A stretch of DNA of 64,000 nt from assembly GCF_022829545.1 (NCBI RefSeq), contig NZ_JAKSYM010000402.1:124001-188000 (forward strand). Direction: 5' to 3'. Made by a program: the position numbers and the translations under genes. Origin of the DNA: Methylobacterium sp. J-030. Lineage in GTDB: Bacteria > Pseudomonadota > Alphaproteobacteria > Rhizobiales > Beijerinckiaceae. The notes beneath the pieces were generated by a model. That model was not told the DNA's origin. It did not search any database and saw nothing but the letters and a program-made list of their open reading frames with translations. Of the stretch, positions 24,530 through 33,001 are shown one piece after another (the first letter of the stretch is position 1; each line of letters begins with the position of its first letter).

Positions 24530-24985
24530 TCAAGTTTCCAAGCCCGGGCTGATTATCTTGCCGCCCGTTCCGATGATCGCAGGTCCGGTCTCGCCGGAGG
24601 GACGCCCCGCCGCCTGCTCGACCCAGGCCAGGATGTCTTCGGCGCGCCAGGGCTTCGGGATGAAGGTCGCCGACACGCGCAGGTCGCTCGGCTGATCACC
24701 CGCATCGCCGGAGGTCAGGAGAACCCGCACCCGCGGCCACGTCACGCCGATGATCCGCGCCAGCTCGAAGCCGCCAATCGGACCGGGCGTGCGCACGTCC
24801 GAAAACACGACGCTGACCTCCCCCGCCCGATCGTTCAGGATCGCCAGCGCCCGGTCGGCGGTCTCGGCCTCGATCACGGTGAAGCCCGTATCCTCCAGCA
24901 ACGTAGCCGCGAGGAAGCGCTCGTCGGGCTGGTCCTCCACGACGAGGATCACGGGCTTCCGGCCGGTCTGTACCGAGTCGCTCAT
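24530..24985 (-). CDS. Single-domain response regulator (CheY-like receiver)
   Basis: This 151-residue protein is a receiver domain with no output domain. The acidic pocket is in VILVVEDQPDERFLAA, the phospho-acceptor Asp in VVFSDVRTPG near residue 62, the conserved Thr/Ser in VLLTSGDAGD near 90 and the Lys in ATFIPKPWRAEDIL near 110. About 25 flexible residues follow. Lone receivers of this type are common in Methylobacterium and often take phosphate from hybrid histidine kinases. No kinase gene is adjacent. The frame is open upstream, but the ATG at 24985 sits at the normal distance before the first strand. Confidence 0.85.
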   Translation of the reverse strand: MSDSVQTGRKPVILVVEDQPDERFLAATLLEDTGFTVIEAETADRALAILNDRAGEVSVVFSDVRTPGPIGGFELARIIGVTWPRVRVLLTSGDAGDQPSDLRVSATFIPKPWRAEDILAWVEQAAGRPSGETGPAIIGTGGKIISPGLET

Positions 24986-25267
24986 GGGCCAGGACACTCT
25001 ACAGGGGCTGAACGGCGGCCGCCGCAATCGGTTCAACGCTTTATCGCGGCGGTGGGCCGGACCCGCGCAGGCACGGAGCCTCCTGTGATCCTTGCATAAT
25101 AAAGAAGTGGTGTTTGTGTCCTCAGTAACACAGCTATTCAGGAATGCCCGGATACGCGCCCAAGCGCGGCAACCTGGGCTCGCCCCGGTCCGGCGACGGG
25201 CCGGTTCGCAAACCGCGCGCGGCGTCCCGCCCGCCGATCGAAGGCGGCCACGCGGCGCGAAGCGGTC

Positions 25268-26152
25268 TCAGCTGACGTCGTGGGCCTTCAGGAATGCCAA
25301 CGCGCGCGCCCACCCGTCCTCAGCGGCTTCGCGCCGGTAACTCGGCCGGTAATCCGCATGGAAGCCGTGCGGCGCATCCGGGTAGACCACCAGCTCGACG
25401 CTCTTCCCCGCCGCCTTCGCCCGATCGCGCGCCTGTTCGACGGACGCGACCGGAATGCCGGTATCGGCCCCCCCGTAGAGGGCAAGCAGCGGCGCATTGA
25501 TCTCGGCCGCCACATCGCCGGCCGTCCGCGGCTGGATCTCGGTCCGCTCGCCGCCCACCGGCCCGTACCACGCGATCGCGGCCTTCAGGTCGCGGCGATG
25601 CGCCGCGTAGAGCCACACGTCGCGTCCGCCGCGGCACCAGCCCATCACGGCCAGCCGATGCGCGTCGCCTTTCGCGGCCGAGGCGGCCCAGGCCGCGGTC
25701 GCGTCGAGATCGCCGATCCACTGCGCGTCCGGCGTCTTCGAGATGACATCCCGGATGATGATCTTGGGATCCGTCATGGTCGAGAGATCGCCTTGCCGGG
25801 CATAAAGCTCCGGTGCGACGGCGCAGTATCCGGCCTTGGCGAGGCGCCGGCAGATGTCCTTGATGTACTCGTGGACGCCGAAGATCTCCTCGATCACCAG
25901 CACGATCGGGAACGGGCCCGCCCCCTGCGGAACCGCACGGTAGGCCGGCATCGGGCCGTCCGCAGCCGGGATCGTCACCTCACCGGCCTCGATGCCGGCG
26001 GCGTCGGTATGGATCACCTGTGCCTCGACCCGGGTCGTGGCGAGCGTCAGGCCGCTCATCAGGCTGGTCATGACGAACCCGCGTCGCGAGAGCGGTGGGC
26101 TGATCAGGCCCTCAAGCTCTTCTGCACCGCTGGCCGTGTCCTGTTCCGCCAT
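25268..26152 (-). CDS. Dienelactone hydrolase family protein with twin-arginine-like leader
   Basis: This 294-residue protein has a leader containing SRRGFVMTSLMSGLTLA, which looks like a Tat signal (tatABC are present in this window). The alpha/beta hydrolase core has the dienelactone hydrolase triad: Cys in VMGWCRGG near residue 167, Asp in YGGADTGIP near 230 and His in DAPHGFHADY near 262. The Glu of EEIFG is near 88. The family hydrolyses dienelactones and related esters; the natural substrate here is unknown. Export would place it in the periplasm. It appears to be a single-gene unit with 282 bp of non-coding DNA downstream. Confidence 0.85.
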   Translation of the reverse strand: MAEQDTASGAEELEGLISPPLSRRGFVMTSLMSGLTLATTRVEAQVIHTDAAGIEAGEVTIPAADGPMPAYRAVPQGAGPFPIVLVIEEIFGVHEYIKDICRRLAKAGYCAVAPELYARQGDLSTMTDPKIIIRDVISKTPDAQWIGDLDATAAWAASAAKGDAHRLAVMGWCRGGRDVWLYAAHRRDLKAAIAWYGPVGGERTEIQPRTAGDVAAEINAPLLALYGGADTGIPVASVEQARDRAKAAGKSVELVVYPDAPHGFHADYRPSYRREAAEDGWARALAFLKAHDVS

Positions 26153-26250
26153 GCCGACGTCTCCCTGGCTGTTCCGGACAGGGGTACCGTGTTTGGCGGC
26201 GATCGTCTCCCCGGGGGCGACAGGATCGCGCGTCCTTCAGCAGCGTGGCG

Positions 26251-26655
26251 TCACGCGCCGGCGGCCGCCCACGCGCGCACGGCCGAGCGAGCGGAGACCC
26301 GAACCCTCGCCGGCGCTTCGCGCGGCTGAAGCATCTCGGCCAACGTCACGACGGTCTCGGCGGCCGGCGACACGACCGCGCGGATGCCATAGCCAAGGGC
26401 GAATGAGCGGATCAGTTCGGCGTCGCGCGCGATGCCGAACCGGTCGAGCGCGGCCAGGAACGCCTCGCGGAACAGGCTGGGACGGCACCAGCGCTTCTCG
26501 GCCATCTGCAGCGGCCAGTCCCACAGACCCTCCGCGCGCCGCGCCGCCAGCGCGTCGCGGGCGATGAAATATCCGGTATCCCGGTGCTCGATCCCGTCGG
26601 GCTGCACCGACCACTCATCGTTGCCGAACAGCTCGGCATCGGCCACATCGCTCAT
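26251..26655 (-). CDS. Conserved hypothetical protein
   Basis: This 134-residue soluble protein starts at an ATG preceded by a good GGAGG site. Features include GYFIARDALAARRAEGLWDW near residue 30, and WCRPSLFREAFLAALDRFGI followed by DAELIRSFALGYGIRA. No membrane segment or known catalytic motif is visible. I recall similar short proteins in Methylobacterium and Bradyrhizobium genomes without assigned function. The gene lies between the dienelactone hydrolase and DUF192 genes on the same strand, with about 100 bp on each side, and may be monocistronic. Confidence 0.65.
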   Translation of the reverse strand: MSDVADAELFGNDEWSVQPDGIEHRDTGYFIARDALAARRAEGLWDWPLQMAEKRWCRPSLFREAFLAALDRFGIARDAELIRSFALGYGIRAVVSPAAETVVTLAEMLQPREAPARVRVSARSAVRAWAAAGA

Positions 26656-26771
26656 CGGATCCTCCGCGCCGTCCCGGCGTCCCGAAGCATCGGAACATTG
26701 CCGGAACACTGGCCCGGATGCAGGCGTTGGTCAAGGCAGATGTTCCCGGTGCGTTCGCTCCACCGGGGCGC

Positions 26772-27260
26772 CTAGCGTTTCCGGAACATCGGGTGCTCGA
26801 TCCGATCCCCCGGTTGGATCCCGAGCTTGGCGGCCGTGCCGGCATTGAGTTCCAGCACCGCCACGACCGGGCTTCCGGACGGAATGATGGCGGTGGAGAG
26901 CGGCTCCGTGTCGGCCGCGATGCGGCTGATGGTGCCGTCCGGCCGGATGAAGACCATGTCGAGCGGAAGATAGGTGTTCTTCATCCACATCGTGACGGGT
27001 TCGTCCCGCTCGAAATCGAACAGCATCCCGTGATCGGCCGGCATGTGCCGGCGGAACATCAAGCCGCGAGACCGGCCGGCATCGTCGCGCATCACCTCGA
27101 CGTCGAAGCGCTTCGGACCGGATTTCGTCGCGATCGTCAGCGGCTCAGCCCTGGCCGTCGCTGCCTCGGCGGCCGACTGCGCGGGCGCGACCGGACCTAG
27201 GATGACGGATGTCAGGCCGAGACCGATCGCGGCTGCCGCGAGGCGGGACAGGAAACTCAC
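26772..27260 (-). CDS. DUF192 family exported protein
   Basis: This 162-residue protein has a signal peptide (cut near AQS-A) and a DUF192 domain. Typical features are SRGLMFRRHMPADHGMLFDF near residue 65, VTMWMKNTYLPLDMVFI near 90, and a C-terminal ELNAGTAAKLGIQPGDRIEH. DUF192 proteins are small beta-rich periplasmic or extracellular proteins of unknown biochemical function. All hallmark residues are kept and the length is normal. In many alphaproteobacteria a cold-shock protein gene lies just upstream, as seen here with the double CSD protein 156 bp away on the same strand. Confidence 0.9.
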   Translation of the reverse strand: MSFLSRLAAAAIGLGLTSVILGPVAPAQSAAEAATARAEPLTIATKSGPKRFDVEVMRDDAGRSRGLMFRRHMPADHGMLFDFERDEPVTMWMKNTYLPLDMVFIRPDGTISRIAADTEPLSTAIIPSGSPVVAVLELNAGTAAKLGIQPGDRIEHPMFRKR

Positions 27261-27416
27261 AGGCTGAAGCCTCTCGTAAGATGATGCTCGGACCCGACAT
27301 AGGCCAACACGGCGCGCGTGGGAATCCGGGGTCGCTCGACCGCCGCTCGCCGGCCGTGCCTGTGTTGTGACGCGCGCCCTTGCGCCGAACCGGCGTCCAC
27401 TCCGGCGGAGAGCGCT

Positions 27417-28019
27417 CTAATGCGAGGCCGGGAGTGTCCCGTCGATCAGACGGACCTCGGCGGCCATGACACCCTTCGAGCCGTCGCCGTAGCGTACCAG
27501 GACCGCTTCGCCGGGCTTCAACTCCGCGATGCCGTACCGGCGCAGCGTCTCCATATGGACGAAAATATCCGGCGTGCCGTCGCCCCGGGTCAGGAAGCCG
27601 AAGCCCCGAAGGCGGTTGAACCACTTCACCACCGCGGTCTCGAGACCGCTCGTCGGGGTTACGGTGACGTGCGTTCGCGGCAGTGGCATCTCCGAGGGAT
27701 GCACGGCCGACGTCTGGTCGAGGGAGATCACCCGGAAGGCCTGCCAGCCGCGCGGCCGTTCCACCGCCTCCACGATGATGCGCGCGCCCTCGCTGGCGGC
27801 CTGATAACCGTCGCGCCGCAGGCAGGTGACGTGCAGGAGGACGTCCGGCGCGCCGTCGTCCGGCACGATGAAGCCGAATCCCTTCGCGACGTCGAACCAT
27901 TTGATGTGGCCCGCAACCTCGATGAGATCGAGACCCTCCTCGTCGCGCTGGCTCGTCTCGTCGATGCGAGCCGAAGCCCGCTCGGAGTTCTCCGGCCCGG
28001 ATCCGCGTTCGTCAGACAT
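27417..28019 (-). CDS. Double cold-shock-domain protein
   Basis: This 200-residue cytoplasmic protein carries two cold-shock domains. The first spans about residues 36-102, with RNP1 in KGFGFIV and RNP2 in DVLLHV. The second spans about 128-195, with KWFNRLRGFGFLTRGDG as RNP1 and DIFVHM as RNP2. A 35-residue charged N-terminus and a 25-residue linker surround them. Such two-domain CSD proteins are common in Rhizobiales and bind single-stranded RNA or DNA. RNP1 of the first domain keeps its aromatic residues; RNP2 has Leu where many have Phe, so binding may be weaker. It is probably expressed separately, with DUF192 downstream. Confidence 0.9.
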   Translation of the reverse strand: MSDERGSGPENSERASARIDETSQRDEEGLDLIEVAGHIKWFDVAKGFGFIVPDDGAPDVLLHVTCLRRDGYQAASEGARIIVEAVERPRGWQAFRVISLDQTSAVHPSEMPLPRTHVTVTPTSGLETAVVKWFNRLRGFGFLTRGDGTPDIFVHMETLRRYGIAELKPGEAVLVRYGDGSKGVMAAEVRLIDGTLPASH

Positions 28020-28378
28020 GGCCGAGAAACCTACCCTGAATCACGCCGCGCACTTTCCCGGCAAGATTAACGAAGTCCTGACTCGCGGGAAGCCCGTTTC
28101 GCCGACCAATGAGCGCGGCCCAGTTGCAATCTCGGGGCTTGTATGCGCGGCGGCAACAGTCGATGCGGCACCCGTATCGATACTCAAGCACCGGGGCCGG
28201 GAAGCGAAACTGGTCGACGGCTGCCGTCGCCACGGCCTGAAGGATTGGTCGCCCACCACTTTCACGTTTCCGAGAGTGATCGAGCGTCGTGAGTGGTCGG
28301 GCGTGGTGGATCGCGTCCCGATGCCGACGGGAGAAACCCTTGGCATCGGTCGCGGTCCCGTGGTTTGAGGGCGCCGCC
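28020..28378. other. Divergent intergenic region without a supportable gene
   Basis: These 359 bp lie between the start codons of the cold-shock protein (minus) and the DUF1624 protein (plus). Both promoters should be here. Open frames cross the region on both strands, but their predicted products are Arg/Pro/His-rich and look like non-coding GC-rich sequence. The region nearest the cold-shock gene will form its 5' leader, which in such genes is often structured; I saw no clear stem. Confidence 0.5.
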
Positions 28379-29392
28379 ATGCTCGCCGATGCCGCCATCG
28401 ATCCCGACCCGACCGCGTCGACCGCCGAAGCGGAAAGGGGCCGCCTGCCGGTGATCGATGCGACGCGGGCGACAGCCCTCGCCGCCATGGCCGGCTATCA
28501 CACGCTCTGGGATCTGGGCTACCTTCGGCTGACCGACGAGAACTATGCGCTGACGCCGCTCGCGCACCGCGTCGCCGAGACGATCGCGGGCAGCTTCCTG
28601 CTCCTGGTCGGTGTCGGGCTCGTGCTGATGAACGGGCGGGGCATCCGGACGAGGGCCACGCTGATCCGCCTCGGGCGTGTCGGCGGCGCCGCCCTGCTCG
28701 TCACGCTCGGAACCTGGATCGCTTTTCCGGATGCCTTCGTGTTCTTCGGCATCCTGCACTGCATCGCCGTCGCGAGCGTGCTGGGTCTGCCCTTCCTGTA
28801 CGTGCCGGTGTCGGCCACCGCGCTTGCCGCCGTCCTGGTCTTGGCCGCGCCGTTCATCGTGCACGCGCCGTTCCTCGATGCCCCGGCGCTGTTCTTCCTG
28901 GGCCTTGGTGCGGTGATGCCACGGACCAACGACTACGTGCCGCTGTTCCCCTGGTTCGGGCTGGTGCTCGCGGGGATCGTGCTCGGGCGGATCGGCTTGC
29001 CGCGGCTTGCCCGCTCCCGCCTCGGGGCATGGGAGCCGCGCTCGCGCTTCGGCCGCGGCGCCACCTTCGCGGGACGCCACAGCCTCGCCGTCTACCTGAT
29101 CCACCAGCCGGCGCTGCTCGGAGCGCTGGCCGGCGTCGTGACGGTGATCGGCGCCAACCCGCGGGCCGGCCTCCGGGCATTCCGGGCCGATTACATGACG
29201 ATCTGCACGCGCACCGGCGGCGAGGCGCCGCTCTGCCGGATCGCGGCCCGCTGCACGTCGGACGCCCTGCTGCGCGCGGATCTCTTCCGGGAGGACGGAC
29301 GGCCGTTCAGCCCGCAGGAGCGGCTTCAGGCCCAGGCGCTGTCGCAGGGCTGCTACGCCACCCTTGAGAACGCCGCGCGCGCACCGCGCTGA
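28379..29392 (+). CDS. DUF1624 (HGSNAT-like) membrane protein
   Basis: This 337-residue protein has about seven membrane helices and resembles the DUF1624/heparan-alpha-glucosaminide N-acetyltransferase catalytic domain. Characteristic parts are PVIDATRATALAAMAGYHTLWDL near residue 23, where a His is expected to carry the acetyl group across the membrane, FFGILHCIAVASVLGLPFLY near 120, and HSLAVYLIHQPALLG near 235. A soluble C-terminal tail of about 80 residues with three Cys residues (YMTICTRTGGEAPLCRIAARC) follows. Predicted role: transmembrane acyl transfer to an envelope sugar, unproven. A perfect hairpin follows the stop. Confidence 0.82.
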   Translation: MLADAAIDPDPTASTAEAERGRLPVIDATRATALAAMAGYHTLWDLGYLRLTDENYALTPLAHRVAETIAGSFLLLVGVGLVLMNGRGIRTRATLIRLGRVGGAALLVTLGTWIAFPDAFVFFGILHCIAVASVLGLPFLYVPVSATALAAVLVLAAPFIVHAPFLDAPALFFLGLGAVMPRTNDYVPLFPWFGLVLAGIVLGRIGLPRLARSRLGAWEPRSRFGRGATFAGRHSLAVYLIHQPALLGALAGVVTVIGANPRAGLRAFRADYMTICTRTGGEAPLCRIAARCTSDALLRADLFREDGRPFSPQERLQAQALSQGCYATLENAARAPR

Positions 29393-29394
29393 CA

Positions 29395-29418
29395 CCGGCC
29401 GCGCCGTTGCGCGGCCGG
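29395..29418. terminator. Perfect hairpin between convergent DUF1624 and efp genes
   Basis: Ten perfectly paired bases (CCGGCCGCGC against GCGCGGCCGG) around a CGTT loop lie 2 nt after the DUF1624 stop and 10 nt from the efp stop. There is no T run; it is likely a bidirectional GC-rich terminator. Confidence 0.6.
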
Positions 29419-29428
29419 ACCCGCTCGC

Positions 29429-29995
29429 TCAGTCCTTGGCACGCTCGACGTAGGCCCCGTCGGCGGTCATGACCACGACCCGCGTCCCGGCCGCGATGTG
29501 CGGCGGCACCGTCGTGCGCACGCCGTTCGACAGCGTCGCGGGCTTGTAGGACGACGAGGCGGTCTGCCCCTTCAGGACCGGCTCGGTCTCGGCGACCTCC
29601 AGGGTCACGCGCTGCGGCAACTCGATCGTCAGCGGCACGGAGTTGTGGATCGAGAGCATGACCGCCATGCCCTCCTGGAGATACGGGGCGGCGTCGCCGA
29701 CCACATCCTCCGGAACCGCGACCTGCTCGTAATTCTCGGGGTTCATGAAGTGGAACCCCTCGCCGTCGCTGTACAGGAAGGTGTGCTCCCGGTCTTCCAC
29801 GAAGGCGCGCTCGACCTGCTCGGTGGTCCGGTAGCGCTCCGAGACCTTCACGCCATCGGTGATGCGGCGCATGTCGAGCTGGGTCACCGGCGTGCCCTTG
29901 CCGGGATGGATGTTCTCGGCGAACAGGATCACGTAAAGCCGGCCGTCCTTCTCGACGACGTTGCCCTTGCGGAGCGTTGAGGCGATCACCTTCAC
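29429..29995 (-). CDS. efp: Translation elongation factor P
   Basis: EF-P, 188 residues, the standard length. It binds between the P and E sites of ribosomes stalled at polyproline and stimulates peptide-bond formation. The KOW-like first domain has the modification loop NIHPGKGTPV with Lys at the position that is beta-lysylated in E. coli. The C-terminal EF-P signature is near residues 150-185. The start is GTG at 29995; an upstream open frame to 30067 is not needed. The genes for the modifying enzymes EpmA and EpmB start 183 bp away on the opposite strand, so factor and modification system form one divergent locus. Confidence 0.95.
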   Translation of the reverse strand: MKVIASTLRKGNVVEKDGRLYVILFAENIHPGKGTPVTQLDMRRITDGVKVSERYRTTEQVERAFVEDREHTFLYSDGEGFHFMNPENYEQVAVPEDVVGDAAPYLQEGMAVMLSIHNSVPLTIELPQRVTLEVAETEPVLKGQTASSSYKPATLSNGVRTTVPPHIAAGTRVVVMTADGAYVERAKD

Positions 29996-30177
29996 GGAAT
30001 TGCGTCCTGCATTGACATGGGGGGCGGCACGCGCCAAGCGCGGGCGCTGCATCTCGGACCTCGCCACTATCGCATCTGCGTCCCGGTTGCCAGCGGCGGC
30101 CGATCTGTCGTCGTGAGCCGGCGACGGAGCGAGTTGCGTCGGGGCCGAGCTTGGGAATGGGCCGGACCGACACGATC

Positions 30178-31236
30178 ATGACAGGCGCATCGCCTTCGCC
30201 CTGGTGGGCCGCCGATCGCCATGCCGATCGCCGCCCGGCGCTGATCCAGCGCAACCGGCTCACCGCGGCATTCCGGGCTTGGTTCGCCGAGCGGGATTTC
30301 GTCGAGGTGGAGGCGGCCTGCCTGCAGGTCTCGCCGGGCAACGAGGCGCATCTGTCCGCTTTCGCCACCGAAGCCGTTGGTCCGAGCGGTGCGCGCACGC
30401 CGCTCTACCTGCACACCTCACCGGAATTCGCCTGCAAGAAGCTGCTGGCAGCCGGCGAGGCGCGGCTGTTCAGCCTTGCCCGGGTGTTTCGAAATCGCGA
30501 GCGGGGACCGCTGCACCACCCCGAATTCACGATGCTCGAATGGTATCGGGCCGGGGCGCCCTACACGGCGCTCATGACGGATTGCGTCGACCTGCTCAGA
30601 CTGGCTGCCACCACGGCAGGCCAACGCCGCTTCACGTATCGCGGCCGTGACGCGGACCCCTTCGCGGATCCCGAACGGCTCACGCTGGCCGAGGCGTTCG
30701 ATCGGTTCGCGGGGATCGACCTCCTCGCCACCGTGATAGGGAAGGGCGAGACGGATCGGGATGCGCTGGCCCGCGCCGTCGCCGCCGCCGATCTGCGTGT
30801 GGCGCCGGACGACACCTGGGCCGACCTGTTCTCGCGGGTCCTGGTCGCGCGGATCGAGCCGCATCTCGGCGTCGGACAGCCGACGATCCTGTGCGAGTAT
30901 CCGGTGAGCGAAGCGGCCCTCGCGCGGCCGGCCCCCCAGGACGGCCGCGTCGCCGAGCGCTTCGAACTCTATGTCTGCGGGGTCGAGCTCGCCAACGCGT
31001 TCGGCGAGTTGACCGAACCGGAGGAGCAGCGCCGCCGCTTCGAGGGCGAGATGGCGGAGAAGCTGCGCGTGTACGGCGAGCGTTACCCGATCGACGAGGA
31101 TTTTCTCGCGGCCCTCGCCGTTATGCCGGACTCGTCGGGGATCGCCCTCGGCTTCGACCGGTTGGCGATGCTGGCCTGCGGTGCCGGCCGCATCGAGGAC
31201 GTCATCTGGACACCTGTCGCGGAGACCCAGGCGTGA
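30178..31236 (+). CDS. epmA: EF-P beta-lysine ligase (EpmA, GenX/PoxA type)
   Basis: This 352-residue paralogue of the lysyl-tRNA synthetase catalytic core attaches (R)-beta-lysine to the conserved Lys of EF-P. It lacks the N-terminal anticodon-binding domain of true LysRS. Class II motifs are seen: FVEVEAACLQVSPGNEAHL near residue 40 (motif 1 region), ARVFRNRERGPLHHPEFTML near 101 (motif 2) and SGIALGFDRLAMLACG near 321 (motif 3). WWAADRHADRRP at the N-terminus is typical of EpmA. ATG at 30178 was preferred to TTG at 30151 or ATG at 30157. The stop overlaps the start of epmB (GTGA). Confidence 0.93.
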   Translation: MTGASPSPWWAADRHADRRPALIQRNRLTAAFRAWFAERDFVEVEAACLQVSPGNEAHLSAFATEAVGPSGARTPLYLHTSPEFACKKLLAAGEARLFSLARVFRNRERGPLHHPEFTMLEWYRAGAPYTALMTDCVDLLRLAATTAGQRRFTYRGRDADPFADPERLTLAEAFDRFAGIDLLATVIGKGETDRDALARAVAAADLRVAPDDTWADLFSRVLVARIEPHLGVGQPTILCEYPVSEAALARPAPQDGRVAERFELYVCGVELANAFGELTEPEEQRRRFEGEMAEKLRVYGERYPIDEDFLAALAVMPDSSGIALGFDRLAMLACGAGRIEDVIWTPVAETQA

Positions 31237-32288
31237 CCAAGGCCCTGCATAGCACCGACGATCTCGCCGCCGCCGGCCTGATCTCCGGCGTGGAAGCCGA
31301 CGTGCTGCGCGCCGTGCTGGCCCGCTACGCGGTCTCGCTGACCCCCGACATGGCCGAGCTGATCGAGCCGTCGGACCCCGATGACCCGATCGCACGGCAG
31401 TTCGTGCCCTCGATCGAGGAATGCCGGGTCGAGCCCGAGGAACGCGTCGACCCGATCGGCGACGCCGCCCACGCGCCCGTCGCGGGGATCGTCCATCGCT
31501 ATCCGGACCGGGTGCTGCTGAAACCGCTGCACGTCTGCCCCGTCTATTGCCGCTTCTGCTTCCGCCGGGAGATGGTCGGACCGAACGGACACGGGACGTT
31601 GAGCGAGGCCGAGTTGGAAACCGCGTTCGGGTATATCGCCCGGGATTCGCGGATCTGGGAGGTCGTGCTGACGGGCGGCGACCCGTTCGCGCTCTCGGCG
31701 CGGCGCCTCGGCCGCATCGCGGAGCGGCTGTCGGCGATCGAGCATGTCCGGGTGCTCCGGATCCACACCCGCGTGCCCGTCGTCGATCCCAACAGCGTGA
31801 CCGACGGTCTGGTGCTGGCCCTGCGCCGCTTCGGCCGCGCGGTCTTCGTCGCCCTACACGCGAACCATCCGCGGGAATTCACGTCCGGCGCGCGCGCCGC
31901 CTGCGCCCGGCTGATCGATGCCGGGATCCCGATGGTGAGCCAGACCGTGCTGCTGCGCGGCGTCAACGATGAGGCCGCGACGCTGGACGCGCTGATGCGC
32001 AGCTTCGTCGAGAACCGGATCAAGCCCTACTATCTGCACCACGGCGATCTCGCGCCCGGCACCAGCCACTTGCGCACCGGCCTTGCCGAGGGACAGGCGC
32101 TGATGCGTGCCCTGCGCGGACGGCTCTCCGGCCTCGCGCAGCCGACCTACGTGCTCGACATTCCCGGCGGCCACGGCAAGGTGCCGGTGGGGCCCGGCTA
32201 CCTGCGCGAAACCGCGGACGGGCAGCGCGTGACCGATCCGGACGGGCACGAACATGCCTATCCGCCGCGGTGTGAGAAAAAGGCGTGA
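31233..32288 (+). CDS. epmB: EF-P lysine 2,3-aminomutase (EpmB)
   Basis: This 351-residue radical SAM enzyme turns (S)-alpha-lysine into (R)-beta-lysine for EpmA. The cluster-binding motif is HVCPVYCRFCFRREM near residue 107 (C-x3-C-x2-C). Other family features are VVLTGGDPFALSARRL near 145, RIHTRVPVVDP near 175 and the PLP-binding-lysine region PGGHGKVPVGPGYL near the C-terminus. Length matches EpmB rather than the larger catabolic KamA. It is translationally coupled to epmA through a GTGA overlap, and the glutathione transferase gene overlaps its own stop in the same manner. EpmC, the hydroxylase of the E. coli pathway, is not seen here. Confidence 0.92.
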   Translation: MTKALHSTDDLAAAGLISGVEADVLRAVLARYAVSLTPDMAELIEPSDPDDPIARQFVPSIEECRVEPEERVDPIGDAAHAPVAGIVHRYPDRVLLKPLHVCPVYCRFCFRREMVGPNGHGTLSEAELETAFGYIARDSRIWEVVLTGGDPFALSARRLGRIAERLSAIEHVRVLRIHTRVPVVDPNSVTDGLVLALRRFGRAVFVALHANHPREFTSGARAACARLIDAGIPMVSQTVLLRGVNDEAATLDALMRSFVENRIKPYYLHHGDLAPGTSHLRTGLAEGQALMRALRGRLSGLAQPTYVLDIPGGHGKVPVGPGYLRETADGQRVTDPDGHEHAYPPRCEKKA

Positions 32289-32902
32289 CGATGCGCAGGC
32301 TCTGGGGACGGCTGACCTCGGTGAACGTACAGAAGGCGGTCTGGGGGCTCGACGAAGCCGGACTCGCCTATGAACGGATCGACGCTGGCGGCGCCTTCGG
32401 CGTCGTCTCCGATCCGGCCTACCGGGCCCTCAATCCGAACGGACTTGTGCCGACGCTGGAGGAGGACGGTTTCGTCCTCTGGGAGTCGAACGCCATCCTC
32501 CGGTATCTGGCCGCGCGCTGCCCGGCGCTGGCGCTGCCGGAGGATCCCAGGGCCCGGGCCCATGTCGATCAATGGCTCGACTGGCAGGCGACGAGCTTCA
32601 CGCCGGCCATGCGCGACGCCTTCTGGCAGCTCTTCCGGTCATCCGATCCCGACCGCGCCCTCGTCGCCGGTTCGCTGAGGAAGACGGAAGCCCTGGCGGC
32701 GGTCCTCGACACGCATCTGGCGGATCGGGATTACGTGGTGGGCGACAGGTTCAGCATCGCGGATATCGCCCTGGGTTGCGCCGTGCACCGCTGGCTGAAC
32801 CTGCCGGCCGAACGCACCGAGCGCCCGGCGCTGAACCGGTGGTACGCGCGCCTTGCCAACCGAGCGGGCTCCGCTCGTGCCCTCGGCGAACCGATCGGAT
32901 GA
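32285..32902 (+). CDS. Glutathione S-transferase family protein
   Basis: This 205-residue cytosolic GST has a thioredoxin-like N-terminal domain (RLWGRLTSVNVQKAVWGLDE, NPNGLVPTLEEDGFVLWESN with the cis-Pro and the glutathione-gamma-Glu-binding ES pair) and a helical C-terminal domain (YVVGDRFSIADIALGCAVHR). The S/T at residues 11-12 may be the catalytic residue. It conjugates or reduces small electrophiles with glutathione; the substrate is unknown. The GTG start overlaps the epmB stop codon, and an ATG 6 nt later is an alternative. Location in the epm operon is probably incidental. Confidence 0.88.
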   Translation: MTMRRLWGRLTSVNVQKAVWGLDEAGLAYERIDAGGAFGVVSDPAYRALNPNGLVPTLEEDGFVLWESNAILRYLAARCPALALPEDPRARAHVDQWLDWQATSFTPAMRDAFWQLFRSSDPDRALVAGSLRKTEALAAVLDTHLADRDYVVGDRFSIADIALGCAVHRWLNLPAERTERPALNRWYARLANRAGSARALGEPIG

Positions 32903-33001
32903 GCCTTTCGGCGGTCTTGCCGTCGGACGCGAAAAATCCACTTGGCTGAGCACCGACGTGACAGAGCCGGCGGCGCACCTCGCCGCCCCAAGGAATCTTC
33001 G

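Noticed and set aside
28012..28488. Open frame in the gap between cold-shock and DUF1624 genes
   Set aside because: No ribosome site, no family-like sequence, and it overlaps the 5' part of the better-supported DUF1624 gene.
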